A program made the position numbers and the translations under genes. Under the pieces are notes generated by a model, which ran no database searches, was not told the DNA's origin, and saw only the letters and a list, made by a program, of their open reading frames with translations. A stretch of 64,000 nt of DNA from Halobacteriales archaeon QS_4_69_34 (GTDB lineage Archaea; Halobacteriota; Halobacteria; Halobacteriales; Halococcaceae). Where the stretch lies: assembly GCA_003021045.1 (NCBI GenBank), contig PXRN01000012.1, positions 1 through 64,000 of the forward strand. The letters are read 5' to 3'. Position 1 is the first letter of the stretch. Every line of letters begins with the position of its first letter. Of the stretch, positions 8,815 to 17,666 are shown piece after piece.

Positions 8815-9737
8815 GCGGGGACGGATCGGGGGCCGAGGACGCGACCGGCGAGGTGACGGCGACCGGCGGCACAGCGGCCGACGAGGGGACAGCCGACGAG
8901 AGGGCGGCCGAGAACGTGACCGACGGAGCGGCGTCCGACCCCGACGGTGAAGCCGGCGGCGCGGCCGGAGGGCCGGACGGGACGGAAGGCGGGGCCGCGG
9001 CGACCGGCGTGGGGACCGACGCCGACCGGGACGACGGTCTGCTCTCCGTGTCCGATCTGGACGCAGGCTACGGCGAGCTGCAGGTGCTCGACGACGTCGA
9101 CCTCGTGGTCGGCGACGGCGAGTACGTCACCATCGTCGGCCCCAACGGCGCGGGCAAGTCGACGGTGATGAAGGCGGTCTTCGGGCTCGCCACCTACATG
9201 GGCGGGCGGATCGCCTTCGACGGCGAGGAAATCAGCGGCGACGCGCCCGAGACCATCATCCGCCGCGGGCTGAGCTACGTCCCCCAGAACGAGAACGTCT
9301 TCGCGGGCCTCTCGGTGCGCGAAAACCTGGAGATGGGCGCGTACATCCTCGACTCGATACCCGAGGACACTCTCGACGACGTCTTCGAGCGGTTTCCGAT
9401 CCTGGAGGAGCGCCAGTCACAGCGCGCGGGCACTCTCAGCGGCGGCGAACGGCAGATGCTGGCGATGGGACGGGCGCTGATGCTCGACCCCGACCTCCTG
9501 TTGCTCGACGAGCCCTCGGCGGGGCTCGCGCCGGAACTCGTCGCGGAGATGTTCGACCGGGTCGACGCGATCAACGATGCCGGCACTGCGGTGCTGGTCG
9601 TCGAACAGAACGCCAAGGAGGCGCTCCGACGGTGTGATCGGGGGTACGTCCTCGTCCAGGGCCAGAACCGCTACGTCGACACCGGCGAGGCACTGCTCGC
9701 CGACGAGGGGGTCCGCCGGGAGTTCCTCGGAGGCTAG
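8811..9737 (+). CDS. livF: branched-chain amino acid ABC transporter ATP-binding protein LivF
   Basis: Second ATPase of the importer. A Gly/Asp/Thr/Ala-rich N-terminal extension of about 75 residues precedes the domain; Walker A GPNGAGKST, signature LSGGERQ, Walker B LLLLDEPSAG and switch VVEQNAKEAL follow, ending in EFLGG. It is the last gene of the operon and is followed by a T-rich hairpin. The long acidic extension is unusual for LivF and is probably a disordered, salt-adapted tail. Confidence 0.94.
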   Translation: MSGDGSGAEDATGEVTATGGTAADEGTADERAAENVTDGAASDPDGEAGGAAGGPDGTEGGAAATGVGTDADRDDGLLSVSDLDAGYGELQVLDDVDLVVGDGEYVTIVGPNGAGKSTVMKAVFGLATYMGGRIAFDGEEISGDAPETIIRRGLSYVPQNENVFAGLSVRENLEMGAYILDSIPEDTLDDVFERFPILEERQSQRAGTLSGGERQMLAMGRALMLDPDLLLLDEPSAGLAPELVAEMFDRVDAINDAGTAVLVVEQNAKEALRRCDRGYVLVQGQNRYVDTGEALLADEGVRREFLGG

Positions 9738-9746
9738 GACCTACGG

Positions 9747-9762
9747 CCCGCTTTTTTGCGGG
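9747..9762 (+). terminator. T-rich hairpin after livF
   Basis: CCCGC and GCGGG flank a run of six T, ten bases after the livF stop. A T-run after the last gene is the usual archaeal termination signal. Confidence 0.55.
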
Positions 9763-9865
9763 GAGTCCTCTGTCGCTCGCGCCTGCGGCGTCTCCGCGAG
9801 CGGAGCGAGCGGAGGCTCGCCGGAGCGAAGCTCCGACGGCACTCGCTTTGCCGAACCCCCTGTAA
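9761..9865. repeat. dispersed repeat modules, copy 1
   Basis: Two modules, GGGAGTCCTCTGTCGCTCG (from 9761) and GGCACTCGCTTTGCCGAACC (9838-9865, ending CTGTAA), recur in the same order and spacing class at 49464-49518. In this copy they are separated by a GC-rich hairpin (CTCCGCGAGCGGAG, then CGGAGCGAAGCTCCG). A third module, 10056-10075, matches 49557-49576 exactly but in the opposite orientation. Both copies fill the gap between two convergent genes. Confidence 0.6.
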
Positions 9866-9880
9866 GAGCCTAAAGGAAAC

Positions 9881-10043
9881 GCTCTTGGGAAGGAGATTGT
9901 TGGTAGCGACAGCGAGGATCGTCCGGATCGGTCAATCCTCCCGTTCAGCCGGGAAGAACGACGCTCAACCTCCCCATCGATCACCTCTCCGTAACGGCGA
10001 GATCGACAGACAGCTCTCCACCAACAACGTGCTTCGCAAGAGC
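9881..10043. mobile_element. 163-bp MITE-like element with 24-bp inverted repeats
   Basis: The ends, 9881-9904 and 10020-10043, are imperfect inverted repeats sharing GCTCTTG, GAAG and TTGTTGGT. No coding sequence is visible inside. The right end also matches 71-94, where cas8b similarity stops, so the small element is probably mobilised by the insertion sequence whose end lies there. The rest of the gap to 10231 is GC-rich with no gene I can support. Confidence 0.5.
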
Positions 10044-10231
10044 GAAAGGAAAAGACCGCGAGCTCCCGAACTCCCCTCGTCCCCGTGAGTAGCGAGGGAC
10101 GTCCCTCGGACCGAGCGAACGGGGGCTCGGAGCGTCTCGCTCCGGTGGTCGTCCGTCCGCTCGCGGTGTGACTGCTCGCACGACTGTACCGCCACCACAC
10201 CGCTACCGTCCTGCACCGCGACCCGCACCGC

Positions 10232-10780
10232 TCAGAGGTCGGCCGTGAGCCCGACCCGGAGGTCGCGCCCGAAGTAGTGGCCCGAGAGGGCGACGACGAG
10301 CCCAGCCCCGGCCCCGAGCGCGACGACCGCGAGCCCGACGCCGAGCACCGACCAGAGCAGGAAATCGAAGAAGGTGCCGACGCCGGCGGCGGCTGTACCG
10401 GCCAGTCCGGTCTCGACGTAGTGGCGGCGCTCGCTCGCGAGGCCGAACCCGAAGGCCACGAGGAAGACGCCCGCGAGGCCGCCGAACGCGCCGACGACGG
10501 GGACGAAACCGCCGAGGAAGACGCCGACGGCGGCAAGCCCGAGCGCGACGGCGAACGTCCGCGGCGAGAACGCTTCGCCGCCTCGTTCGCGGCGGCGTGA
10601 TTCGGATGGAGCCCCGTCGGCGTCCGCGGTCGATCGCTCCCCGCTCTCCCGGGGCGTGTCTCCCTCGCGCGTCGGCCGGTCGTCGCCCGCGAGCACGTCG
10701 CTTCCCGTCGTCACGGTCCCCGCGTTCCTCTCGCGGTTCCGCTCGCTCTCGCGGGTTCGCTCCTCGGTGCGCTCGACCAT
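10232..10780 (-). CDS. haloarchaeal membrane protein of unknown function
   Basis: A 182-residue protein with a charged N-terminal half (about 65 residues rich in Arg, Glu and Thr) followed by three or four hydrophobic segments: VALGLAAVGVFLGGFVPVVG, FGGLAGVFLVAFGFGL and FFDFLLWSVLGVGLAVVALG. It resembles small haloarchaeal multi-pass proteins of the DUF5518 type, but I do not recognise it with certainty. The ATG is placed where the acidic cytoplasmic segment begins; an upstream extension would read through intergenic DNA. It is transcribed away from gatD. Confidence 0.65.
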   Translation of the reverse strand: MVERTEERTRESERNRERNAGTVTTGSDVLAGDDRPTREGDTPRESGERSTADADGAPSESRRRERGGEAFSPRTFAVALGLAAVGVFLGGFVPVVGAFGGLAGVFLVAFGFGLASERRHYVETGLAGTAAAGVGTFFDFLLWSVLGVGLAVVALGAGAGLVVALSGHYFGRDLRVGLTADL

Positions 10781-11167
10781 ACTCGTCTGAGGCCCGCGGC
10801 GCGAATGGCTCTTTCGCTCGATCCGCTCCCCTCCCGCGCTCCCCTCCCGTTCGAGCGGACCGGTCGTTCGACCGGAGGATCGAGACTGGGACCGACGCGG
10901 GCCGTGTCGCCGTCGGCCTCGGCGACGAACCCCACTTTCCGCCCCTCGATGCCCACGAGCTCTTGTTCTCTTCGCTGGTGGTGGGGAATGGCTCTCGTTC
11001 ACCGCTCACGACGACCGGCTGGTGTTCATCGCACCCCCATGCCGCGTTCCCGCCGGATCCGAGCTGCGACCGCCGTTCCCGATCGGACCGACCCATTGCC
11101 GCGAGCCACTCCCCGCCTGCCAGTCGGAAGGGACGGGTTCAAGTCCGGTGGCGGGCCTACTCGAAGC
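10781..11167. other. 387-base divergent intergenic region
   Basis: It lies between the membrane protein and gatD. It holds a perfect palindrome CCGGTCG-TT-CGACCGG at 10860-10875. On the minus strand about 10840-10990 there is a short G/C-ending open stretch whose translation (VGIEGRKVGFVAEADGDTAR) is reminiscent of PRC-barrel proteins but has no convincing start or continuation. No TATA box for gatD is evident. Confidence 0.5.
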
Positions 11168-12535
11168 ATGAACCCGGGAGACCGCGTCCGCGTCGAGCGC
11201 GCGGGACGGACCTACGAGGGCGTCCTGCTCCCCTCGACGACGCCCGCCAGCCTCGTGCTCAAACTCGACGGTGGCTACAACGTCGGTCTCGACCGCGAGG
11301 CCGCCTCGATCGAGGTTCTCGCGGCCGACGCCCACGGGATCGACACCGACGCGAACGACGAGGACGGCGCTACCGATGCCGACACCGACGCGAAGGGCGA
11401 CAGCGAGCCCGACGGGAGGGACGCCTCGGCGGTCGCGTTCGACGACGACCTCCCGACCGTCTCGCTCATCAGCACCGGCGGGACGATCGCCTCCACGGTC
11501 GACTACCGGACGGGCGCGGTCACCGCTCAGTTCGACGCCGAGGACGTCCTCCGGGCGGTGCCCGATCTGGCCGGCCGCGCGAACTACCGGGGACGGGTCG
11601 TGACGAACATCCTGAGCGAGAACATGACGCCCGCCATCTGGACGGAGCTCGCGCGCGCGGTCCACGAGGAGATCGAGGCTGGCGCGGACGGGGTGGTCGT
11701 GATGCACGGCACGGACACGATGCAGTTCTCGGCGGCGGCGCTCGCGTTCGCCCTCGATACGCCCGTTCCCGTCGTGTTCACGGGCAGCCAGCGCTCGGCC
11801 GACCGGCCCTCCTCGGACAACGTGATGAACGCGGTCTGTGCGGTCGAAGCGGCCAAGGCGGACTGCGCGGCGGTGCTCGTCTGTATGCACGCCAGCAGCT
11901 CGGACGACCAGTGTGCGCTCCACCGGGGCACCCGGGTGCGAAAGAACCACACCTCCCGGCGGGACGCCTTCGAGACCGTGGGCGCGCGACCGCTCGGCAC
12001 GGTCGAGTACGACGTGGCCCGGGGGAGCGATGGGGGACGGGAAGGCGACAACGGGATCTCCTTCCGTCGCGAGCACGTCGAGCGCGACGAGCGCGACCTC
12101 GCCGTCGCGCCCGCCTTCGAGACCGACGTCGAGCTACTGAAGTTCACGCCCGGCATGGGTCCCGACGTCCTCGACGCGTACGAGGGAACGGCCGGCCTCG
12201 TGATCGAGGGCACGGGACTCGGCCACGTCCACACCGGCTGGATACCGGCCGTCGCGTCGCTGGTCGAGGGCGGAACCGACGTGGTGATGACGAGCCAGTG
12301 TATCGAGGGTCGGGTCTGCGATCGGGTCTACGACACCGGCAGGGACCTGCTCGACGCGGGCGTGATCGAGGGCGAGGACCTGCTGCCGGGCACCGCGAAG
12401 GTCAAACTGATGTGGGCGCTGGCGAACGCCGAGAGCGGAGGTCCCCGAGAGGCCGAGGACGGCGAGGGGGTCGCCGCGACGATGCGTACGCCGCTGGCCG
12501 GCGAGCTGACCCATCGCTCGACCCCGTGGGCGTGA
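11168..12535 (+). CDS. gatD: Glu-tRNA(Gln) amidotransferase subunit D
   Basis: The asparaginase-like subunit of archaeal GatDE, which releases ammonia from glutamine to convert Glu-tRNA(Gln) to Gln-tRNA(Gln). The 455 residues begin with the GatD-specific barrel domain (GDRVRVERAGRTYEGVLLPS), then a disordered acidic linker (about residues 58-92), then the asparaginase domain with catalytic motifs STGGTIAST and VVMHGTDTM and the conserved NILSENMTP. The C-terminal KVKLMWAL is typical. GatE is not in the window. The following GNAT gene starts at or just after its stop. Confidence 0.96.
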   Translation: MNPGDRVRVERAGRTYEGVLLPSTTPASLVLKLDGGYNVGLDREAASIEVLAADAHGIDTDANDEDGATDADTDAKGDSEPDGRDASAVAFDDDLPTVSLISTGGTIASTVDYRTGAVTAQFDAEDVLRAVPDLAGRANYRGRVVTNILSENMTPAIWTELARAVHEEIEAGADGVVVMHGTDTMQFSAAALAFALDTPVPVVFTGSQRSADRPSSDNVMNAVCAVEAAKADCAAVLVCMHASSSDDQCALHRGTRVRKNHTSRRDAFETVGARPLGTVEYDVARGSDGGREGDNGISFRREHVERDERDLAVAPAFETDVELLKFTPGMGPDVLDAYEGTAGLVIEGTGLGHVHTGWIPAVASLVEGGTDVVMTSQCIEGRVCDRVYDTGRDLLDAGVIEGEDLLPGTAKVKLMWALANAESGGPREAEDGEGVAATMRTPLAGELTHRSTPWA

Positions 12536-12546
12536 GCGACACCGAC

Positions 12547-13599
12547 ATGGATTCTACCGACGCCGACGATCCGTCCATCGAGGTCCGGCAGGCCCGCCCC
12601 GAGGACGAGGCGGCGGTGGCGGCGTTCACCCGTGAGACGTGGCCGGGCCGCGAGGCGAGCGACTACATCCCCCGCATCTACCGCGAGTGGATCGCGGGCG
12701 ACGGCGACCGCCAGCGCACCTTTCTGATCGAGCGCGACGGCGAGCCCGCCGGGGTCTGTCAGGGGGTGCTCCTCTCGGGCCACGAGGCGTGGGCACAGGG
12801 GATGCGCGTCGCCCCGGCCCACCGGGGTGTGGGCCTCGCCCTCGGACTGAACGACGCGGTCGCCGGCTGGGCGCGCGAGCGTGGCGCGAGCGTGCTCCGC
12901 AACATGGTCTTTTCCTGGAACGCCGAGAGCCTCGGCGTCGCCCGGGCGGCCGGCTTCACGCCCGCGGCCGAGTTCCGGTGGGCCCATCCCGCGCCCGATC
13001 CGGAACCGGCCGTCGGCGACGGCCCGGCCGCCGACGGAGACGGCGATACGACCATCGATGGGGATGCCGGAGCCGATCTCGACGTCGTCTCCGACCCCGA
13101 CGGCGCGTGGAGCTACTGGAACCGCTCGACGGCGCGAACCGCTCTTCGGGGGCTCGCGCTCGACGCCGAGGAGTCGTGGGCGCTCTCGGAGCTCACCCGC
13201 GAGCGGCTCCGCCGGGCGGCCGAGGAGACCGCCGTGTTCGCAGTCAGACAGCCCAGTGACGGGTCGAGCGGGGATGTGAGCGGTCGGGCCGCCGGGAGCG
13301 GCACGCGCGGGCTGGCCTACCGCGTCCGGGACTTCGAGCGCGAGGCCGAGACGGAGGGGAAGGACACGGACGGCGGGACCGAACGCTGGGCGGAGTACGG
13401 CGTCGGCGCGTGGGCGGACCTCGACGCGGCGCGGGCGCTCTTCGATGCTATCGGTGCGGACGCGGCCGCGATCGGCGCCGACCGGACGCGCGTGTTGATT
13501 CCCGAGACGCCCCGGAACGTCACCGACGCCGCGGCCGCGCGTGCGGGGCTCTCCGACGACCCGGACTTCGTGCTCGAAGCCGATCTGACCGGGCTCTGA
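12547..13599 (+). CDS. GNAT family N-acetyltransferase
   Basis: A 350-residue protein whose N-terminal half is a GNAT domain: IEVRQARPEDEAAVAAFTRE, then the acetyl-CoA loop VAPAHRGVGLALGLND and SWNAESLGVARAAGF. An acidic linker follows (about 155-185). The C-terminal half probably carries a second degenerate domain, as seen in haloarchaeal GNATs downstream of gatD. The start may alternatively be a GTG at 12532 that overlaps the gatD stop (GTGA), which would give translational coupling. Substrate unknown. Confidence 0.85.
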   Translation: MDSTDADDPSIEVRQARPEDEAAVAAFTRETWPGREASDYIPRIYREWIAGDGDRQRTFLIERDGEPAGVCQGVLLSGHEAWAQGMRVAPAHRGVGLALGLNDAVAGWARERGASVLRNMVFSWNAESLGVARAAGFTPAAEFRWAHPAPDPEPAVGDGPAADGDGDTTIDGDAGADLDVVSDPDGAWSYWNRSTARTALRGLALDAEESWALSELTRERLRRAAEETAVFAVRQPSDGSSGDVSGRAAGSGTRGLAYRVRDFEREAETEGKDTDGGTERWAEYGVGAWADLDAARALFDAIGADAAAIGADRTRVLIPETPRNVTDAAAARAGLSDDPDFVLEADLTGL

Positions 13600-13781
13600 C
13601 CCACGTGGTCGGTCGTGTGCGTCGTCACGGCCGGTGTTCGTTCGAGGGGACGGGACGCGAATTCGACGTGGCGATCACGGATGCCGACGCATCCGAGCCT
13701 TCCTTCGCTTCCGGTTCGCCGAAGGGACCGCCGTCGCTCGCAGCCGGTGGAACTATCCGACCGGCGGGGGTTCCGACGGGC

Positions 13782-14042
13782 ATGGCCGAACCCGAACTCG
13801 GCAGGGCGACCATCGTCTACGACGACCCCGAGGAGGGGGTCGTGGAAACCGTCGTCGAGAACGAGCGCATCGCGTACTTCGACGACCACTGGCTCGTGAA
13901 GGTCGACACGGACGCCGAGGGCAACGACGTCGTCCGGCGGATTCCCCGGGAGCGCGTCCAGTACGTCGAGCGCTCGGTCGAGGAGTTCAAGGACAAGCTC
14001 GACCAGATAGCCGACGAGGCCCAGAGCCGACTCCCGATCTAG
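13782..14042 (+). CDS. small conserved haloarchaeal protein
   Basis: An 86-residue acidic protein with beta-rich N-terminal part (ATIVYDDPEEGVVETVVENE, then DDHWLVKVD) and an amphipathic C-terminal helix (VEEFKDKLDQIADEAQSRL). It looks like a small haloarchaeal family, but I cannot give a function. The preceding 180 bases after the GNAT gene carry no gene I can support. It lies 76 bases before samp1 on the same strand. Confidence 0.7.
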   Translation: MAEPELGRATIVYDDPEEGVVETVVENERIAYFDDHWLVKVDTDAEGNDVVRRIPRERVQYVERSVEEFKDKLDQIADEAQSRLPI

Positions 14043-14118
14043 CGTCGACGCCGGAGCCCACGAACGACGCGAGACAGCAACCGACAACGCTCTTTGTTCC
14101 GGAGGGCGAAAGCGAGGC

Positions 14119-14394
14119 ATGCACTGGAGGCTCTTCGCCAACCTCGCCGAGACCGCCAGCGAGCGCGAGGTCGACGTCGAGGTCGGGCCGAACGCGACGT
14201 TCGCCGACGCGCTCGCGGCGCTGTTCGAGCGCCACCCCGAGCTCGAAGCCGAGGTGCTCGACGAGGACGGCGAGCTCTACCCCCACATTCAGGCGCTCCG
14301 CAACGGCGAGCACGTCGTCGAACAGGACGGTTTCGACACCCGCCTCGACTCGGGCGACGAGCTCGCGCTGTTCCCGCCGGTGAGCGGGGGCTAA
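14119..14394 (+). CDS. samp1: ubiquitin-like small archaeal modifier protein SAMP1
   Basis: A 91-residue beta-grasp protein of the MoaD/ThiS fold. The start MHWRLFANLAE and end LALFPPVSGG are diagnostic; the C-terminal Gly-Gly is adenylated by the E1-like UbaA and joined to lysines of target proteins, and the same protein serves as sulfur donor in molybdopterin synthesis. Length and ending match SAMP1 of Haloferax. It appears monocistronic, with the convergent phosphorylase gene 77 bases downstream. Confidence 0.9.
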   Translation: MHWRLFANLAETASEREVDVEVGPNATFADALAALFERHPELEAEVLDEDGELYPHIQALRNGEHVVEQDGFDTRLDSGDELALFPPVSGG

Positions 14395-14471
14395 CGCGAC
14401 GAACGCGGGCTGCCGGACGAGGACGCGGGCCGGATGGCACAACGGCACGGTCGGTAGCGCACACGATCAGG

Positions 14472-15197
14472 TTACAATGAGGTGGCCGCGTCGAGCGTGA
14501 TGTCGATCATCCGTCCGACGTTGTCGCGAGCCTTCGCGGGCAGCTCCCCCTCGTCGGTCTCGCCCTTCTGGGTGCCCTCGATTAGGTTCCCGTCGACGGT
14601 ACAGATCGCACCCGCCCGCAGGCCCTTCCGGCGCGCGAGCGAGAGGATCGCGGCGGCCTCCATCTCCACCGCGAGCAGCCCGGCGGCCTCCCACGCGTCG
14701 ACGTACTCGTCGGTTTCGGCGTAGAAGGCGTCGTCGGTGGCGATCGGCCCGACGTGAACCGGCTCCTCGCGGGCGTCTGCGGCCTCGACCAGCGCCGAAA
14801 GCACCCGGTAGTCGGGCACCGCGGGGAGGACATCCGACTCGTAGCGCCGGGTCGTACCCTCCTCTTTGGCCGCACCGGTGGCGACAACCACGTCCCCGAT
14901 CTCGATGCCGGGCTGGAGCGCTCCGGTGGTACCCACCCGAATCAGCGTACTGACGCCGACCCGGGAGAGCTCCTCGACCGCGACGGCGGCGGAAGGACAG
15001 CCGATGCCGGTCGAGCAGATCGTGAGGGGTCGACCCTCGTACTCGGCGTTGACGAGCGCGTACTCGCGGTTCTCGACGATCGGCTCGACCGCCTCACACT
15101 GGCGCGCGATCCGCTCGACGCGGTCGGGATCACCGGGAAGGAGCGCGAGGTCGTTGAGGTCGCCCTCGGCGACGAGCAGGTGTGGCTGCTTGGCCAT
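14472..15197 (-). CDS. udp: nucleoside phosphorylase, uridine phosphorylase-like
   Basis: Cytoplasmic PNP/UDP-family enzyme that cleaves nucleosides with phosphate in pyrimidine salvage. The 241 residues show LLPGDPDRVERIA near 20, the phosphate-binding RVGTTGAL near 87, and the ribose-binding VEMEAAAIL near 172. The family and loop pattern fit uridine phosphorylase, but a purine nucleoside substrate cannot be excluded from sequence. A TATA-like CGGTTTTTG on the minus strand lies about 25 bases before the ATG, so the transcript is probably leaderless. Confidence 0.9.
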   Translation of the reverse strand: MAKQPHLLVAEGDLNDLALLPGDPDRVERIARQCEAVEPIVENREYALVNAEYEGRPLTICSTGIGCPSAAVAVEELSRVGVSTLIRVGTTGALQPGIEIGDVVVATGAAKEEGTTRRYESDVLPAVPDYRVLSALVEAADAREEPVHVGPIATDDAFYAETDEYVDAWEAAGLLAVEMEAAAILSLARRKGLRAGAICTVDGNLIEGTQKGETDEGELPAKARDNVGRMIDITLDAATSL

Positions 15198-15351
15198 GTC
15201 CGGGCGTCGCGGCGGGCGGACAAAAACCGCGCGAACGACCGTGCGTTCGGCGGTCCCCGGAGCGGGACGAGGCGGAACCGAGAGAGGGTCTCGACCGCGC
15301 GGTCCACGAATCGACGAAGCGGTTTTGGGGCGGCGCGACGAGCATTCACGG

Positions 15352-15987
15352 GTGGACGCCCACCTCCGGGCCGGGATCGCCGTCTATAACGCGGGCGGGT
15401 ATCACGCGGCCCACGACGCCTGGGAGGAGCGCTGGCTCGCCCTCGATCGCGGAGGCGACGGCAGCGACGACGAGCGCTTCCTCCACGGACTGATCCAGTT
15501 CACCGCCGCCGTCCATCACGCGACCGAGCGCAACTGGGCGGGCGCGACCGGCCTCGCCGAGAGCGCCCGGGAGTATCTGGGAGGGCTTCCCGAGACCTAC
15601 CGCGGGGTGAACGTCGCCGACGCCCGGGAGTACCTCGCCGCGCTCGGCGACGATCCCGAACTGATCGAGCGCGGACCACCCCCGAAACTGACTCACGAGG
15701 CTCGCGCACTCGGCCTCGGGGACCTCGACGTCGCGGCGTGTGCGGTGGCCGCAGAAGTGTTCGCCGAGGCGTTCGAGGAGTTCGAGGCGGCCACGATCGA
15801 GCGAGCCGTCGAGTACGCCCGCGCGGACTTCGATTCGGGGGAGGCGACGAGCGCGTTCGTGACACTCGTGTGTGATTTCGTGCGCGAACCCGAGCGTCGA
15901 GGGCTCGTCTACCAGCGCCTCCGTGAGCACACCGAGCGCCGCGCCGCCCGCGACGCAGACGTCGAGGGGCTGTTCGAGGAGCGCTGA
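15352..15987 (+). CDS. DUF309 family protein
   Basis: A 211-residue helical protein of the DUF309 family (function unknown). The hallmark HAAHDAWEERWLA is near residue 20 and FLHGLIQFTAAVHHATERN near 45; both are typical of the family. The GTG start is supported by a TATA-like GGTTTTGGG about 27 bases upstream. It lies between a convergent-divergent pair, with no operon partner that suggests a role. Residues after about 120 form a helical haloarchaeal extension. Confidence 0.87.
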   Translation: MDAHLRAGIAVYNAGGYHAAHDAWEERWLALDRGGDGSDDERFLHGLIQFTAAVHHATERNWAGATGLAESAREYLGGLPETYRGVNVADAREYLAALGDDPELIERGPPPKLTHEARALGLGDLDVAACAVAAEVFAEAFEEFEAATIERAVEYARADFDSGEATSAFVTLVCDFVREPERRGLVYQRLREHTERRAARDADVEGLFEER

Positions 15988-16095
15988 CCGTCCCGGGTCG
16001 ACGGCCGTATCTCCCTCGCCCTGGATCACGGTCCGGCCGTTCGCATACGTGGCGACAGGTAGTTGCCGGCCGGGCGAGTGGGTTCGAGCGAGTCG

Positions 16096-16869
16096 ATGGA
16101 GCAGGACTACCACACCCATTCGACGTACTCCGACGGGCGATTCCTCTTTGCGATGGTCCGGGCGGCGAGCGAGGCCGGACTCTCGGGAATCGGGATCAGC
16201 GACCACTGCACCGTCAGCGAGCGCGAACCGATGCGCGGGCAGCGGAACCTGCTCGGGTTCAACCTCGACGTGACCTACGAGCGCCGCCGCGGGGCCATCG
16301 AGGGGCTCCGCGAGCGCGTCGACATCGCCGTCCACGACGCCGTCGAGATGGACTACGACCCGCGCGAGGAAGGTGCGATCGCCGACTTCCTCGATCAGGC
16401 GGGCTTCGACTACGCGATCGGGAGCGTCCACCACCTCGAGGATACGAACGTTCACGTCGAGCCCTACTTCGCCGAGAAACCGGAGCGCGAACGGCGCGCA
16501 CTCGTCGATCGGTACTTCGAGAAGGTCGTCTCGCTCGTGGAGTCGGAGCTGTTCGCGGTCGCCGCCCACCCCGATCTGATCGAGCGCACCCCTGCCCTCC
16601 GCGGGCTGGCAAGCGAGGAGCACTACCGACGGACCGCCGAGGCCTTCGTGCGCTCGCGGACGGTCCCCGAGCTCAACGCAGGACGGGTGCTCGACGACTA
16701 CGGAAGTTTCCACCCGAGTCCGGTGTTTCTCGACGCCCTTGCCGAGCACGGCGTGAGAGTGACGGTCGGCACGGACTCACACCGTCCCGAGGAGGTCGCT
16801 CCCCGAGCCGAGCGGATCGACGAACTGCTCGACGAGCGCGGGATCGAGCCGGTCGAACTGGCGGTGTAG
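16096..16869 (+). CDS. PHP domain phosphoesterase, histidinol-phosphatase-like
   Basis: A 257-residue PHP-fold metal-dependent phosphoesterase. Metal-binding motifs in order are DYHTHSTYSDGR (3-14), GISDHC (about 33), the DAVEMDY strand, GSVHHLED, AAHPDLIE and C-terminal GTDSHRP. This order fits HisK-type histidinol-phosphatases and related PHP hydrolases; the actual substrate is uncertain because no his genes are nearby. The ATG directly precedes the first motif. It converges on the broken azf gene. Confidence 0.87.
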   Translation: MEQDYHTHSTYSDGRFLFAMVRAASEAGLSGIGISDHCTVSEREPMRGQRNLLGFNLDVTYERRRGAIEGLRERVDIAVHDAVEMDYDPREEGAIADFLDQAGFDYAIGSVHHLEDTNVHVEPYFAEKPERERRALVDRYFEKVVSLVESELFAVAAHPDLIERTPALRGLASEEHYRRTAEAFVRSRTVPELNAGRVLDDYGSFHPSPVFLDALAEHGVRVTVGTDSHRPEEVAPRAERIDELLDERGIEPVELAV

Positions 16870-16925
16870 CCGGCTCTCCACCAGTCCGGCCAGCGGTCGG
16901 GCGATCAGTGCCGATCGCCGCCGTC

Positions 16926-17574
16926 CTAGCCGTCGGCGTCGTAGTCGGCGGCGTCGTCCCGGGGATCGTAGCCGAGCACCTCGCGGGCGCGCTCGATGGA
17001 GTAGTACTTCCGGTCGTTGTCGGAGATGCCGTAGACGATCTCGAAGTCGTACTCCGCCTGGAGGCAGCGATCGAACAGGTGTGCACAGTCCCGCCCCGAG
17101 AGCCACATCGCCTGCCCGCGCTCGTAGTCCCGGGGCGGGTGGCCGACGGTGAGGTTGCCGACGCGAACGCAGGCCACCGAGATCCCGTGTGCGTCGTGGT
17201 AGTACCGCCCGAGGAGCTCGCCGGTGGCCTTGCTCACGCCATAGAGGTTGCCCGGGCGGGGGAGCTCGGTGCCGTCGAGGCGGAACCCGTCGTTCGGTCG
17301 GTACAGCTCGGGCGTCCGGTCGGCGGTCTCGTAGCCGCTCACGACGTGGTTCGAAGAGGCGAAGACGACCCGCTCGACGCCCGCCTCGACCGCGGTCGCG
17401 AACACCGTTCGTGTCCCGTCGATGTTGTTCTGGAAGACGCTCTCCCACGGGGCCTCGGGCCGGGGCTCGCCGGCGAGGTGGATCACCGCCGAGACGCCCG
17501 GCGAGCCCGCCGATGATCGCCCGGCCGATCCGGCCCGAGGCCCCGGTGAGCAACACCGGCCCATCCCCCGCCAT
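16926..17574 (-). pseudogene. azf: NAD-dependent glucose-6-phosphate dehydrogenase (Azf), internally deleted
   Basis: Azf is the SDR-type enzyme that starts the haloarchaeal oxidative pentose phosphate pathway. The N-terminus (VLLTGASGRIGRAI) and everything from VIHLAGEPRPEAPW onward, including YGVSKATGE with the catalytic Tyr-Lys and the end KYYSIERAREVLGYDP, match Azf closely. They lie in different frames, joined near 17500: after about residue 25, some 40-45 residues (about 130 bases, not a multiple of three) are missing compared with Azf and with the paralogue at 28007. The lost part contains the acidic residue region that binds the NAD ribose. A TATA-like GTTACTTA lies upstream. A true deletion is inferred; an assembly error is the alternative. 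Confidence 0.85.
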
Positions 17575-17666
17575 TCGCCTGACCCTGCGGCGACCGGCGG
17601 TAAGTAACGTGCGGTTCGGCGCGTGTCCGCGCCGACGCTGGACTCCAGCGTCGATGCGTCGGGATC

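Noticed and set aside
13600-13781. A plus-strand coding extension before the 13782 gene
   Set aside because: The frame is open, but its residues are unlike the conserved small protein and no start with a promoter is visible; treated as intergenic.
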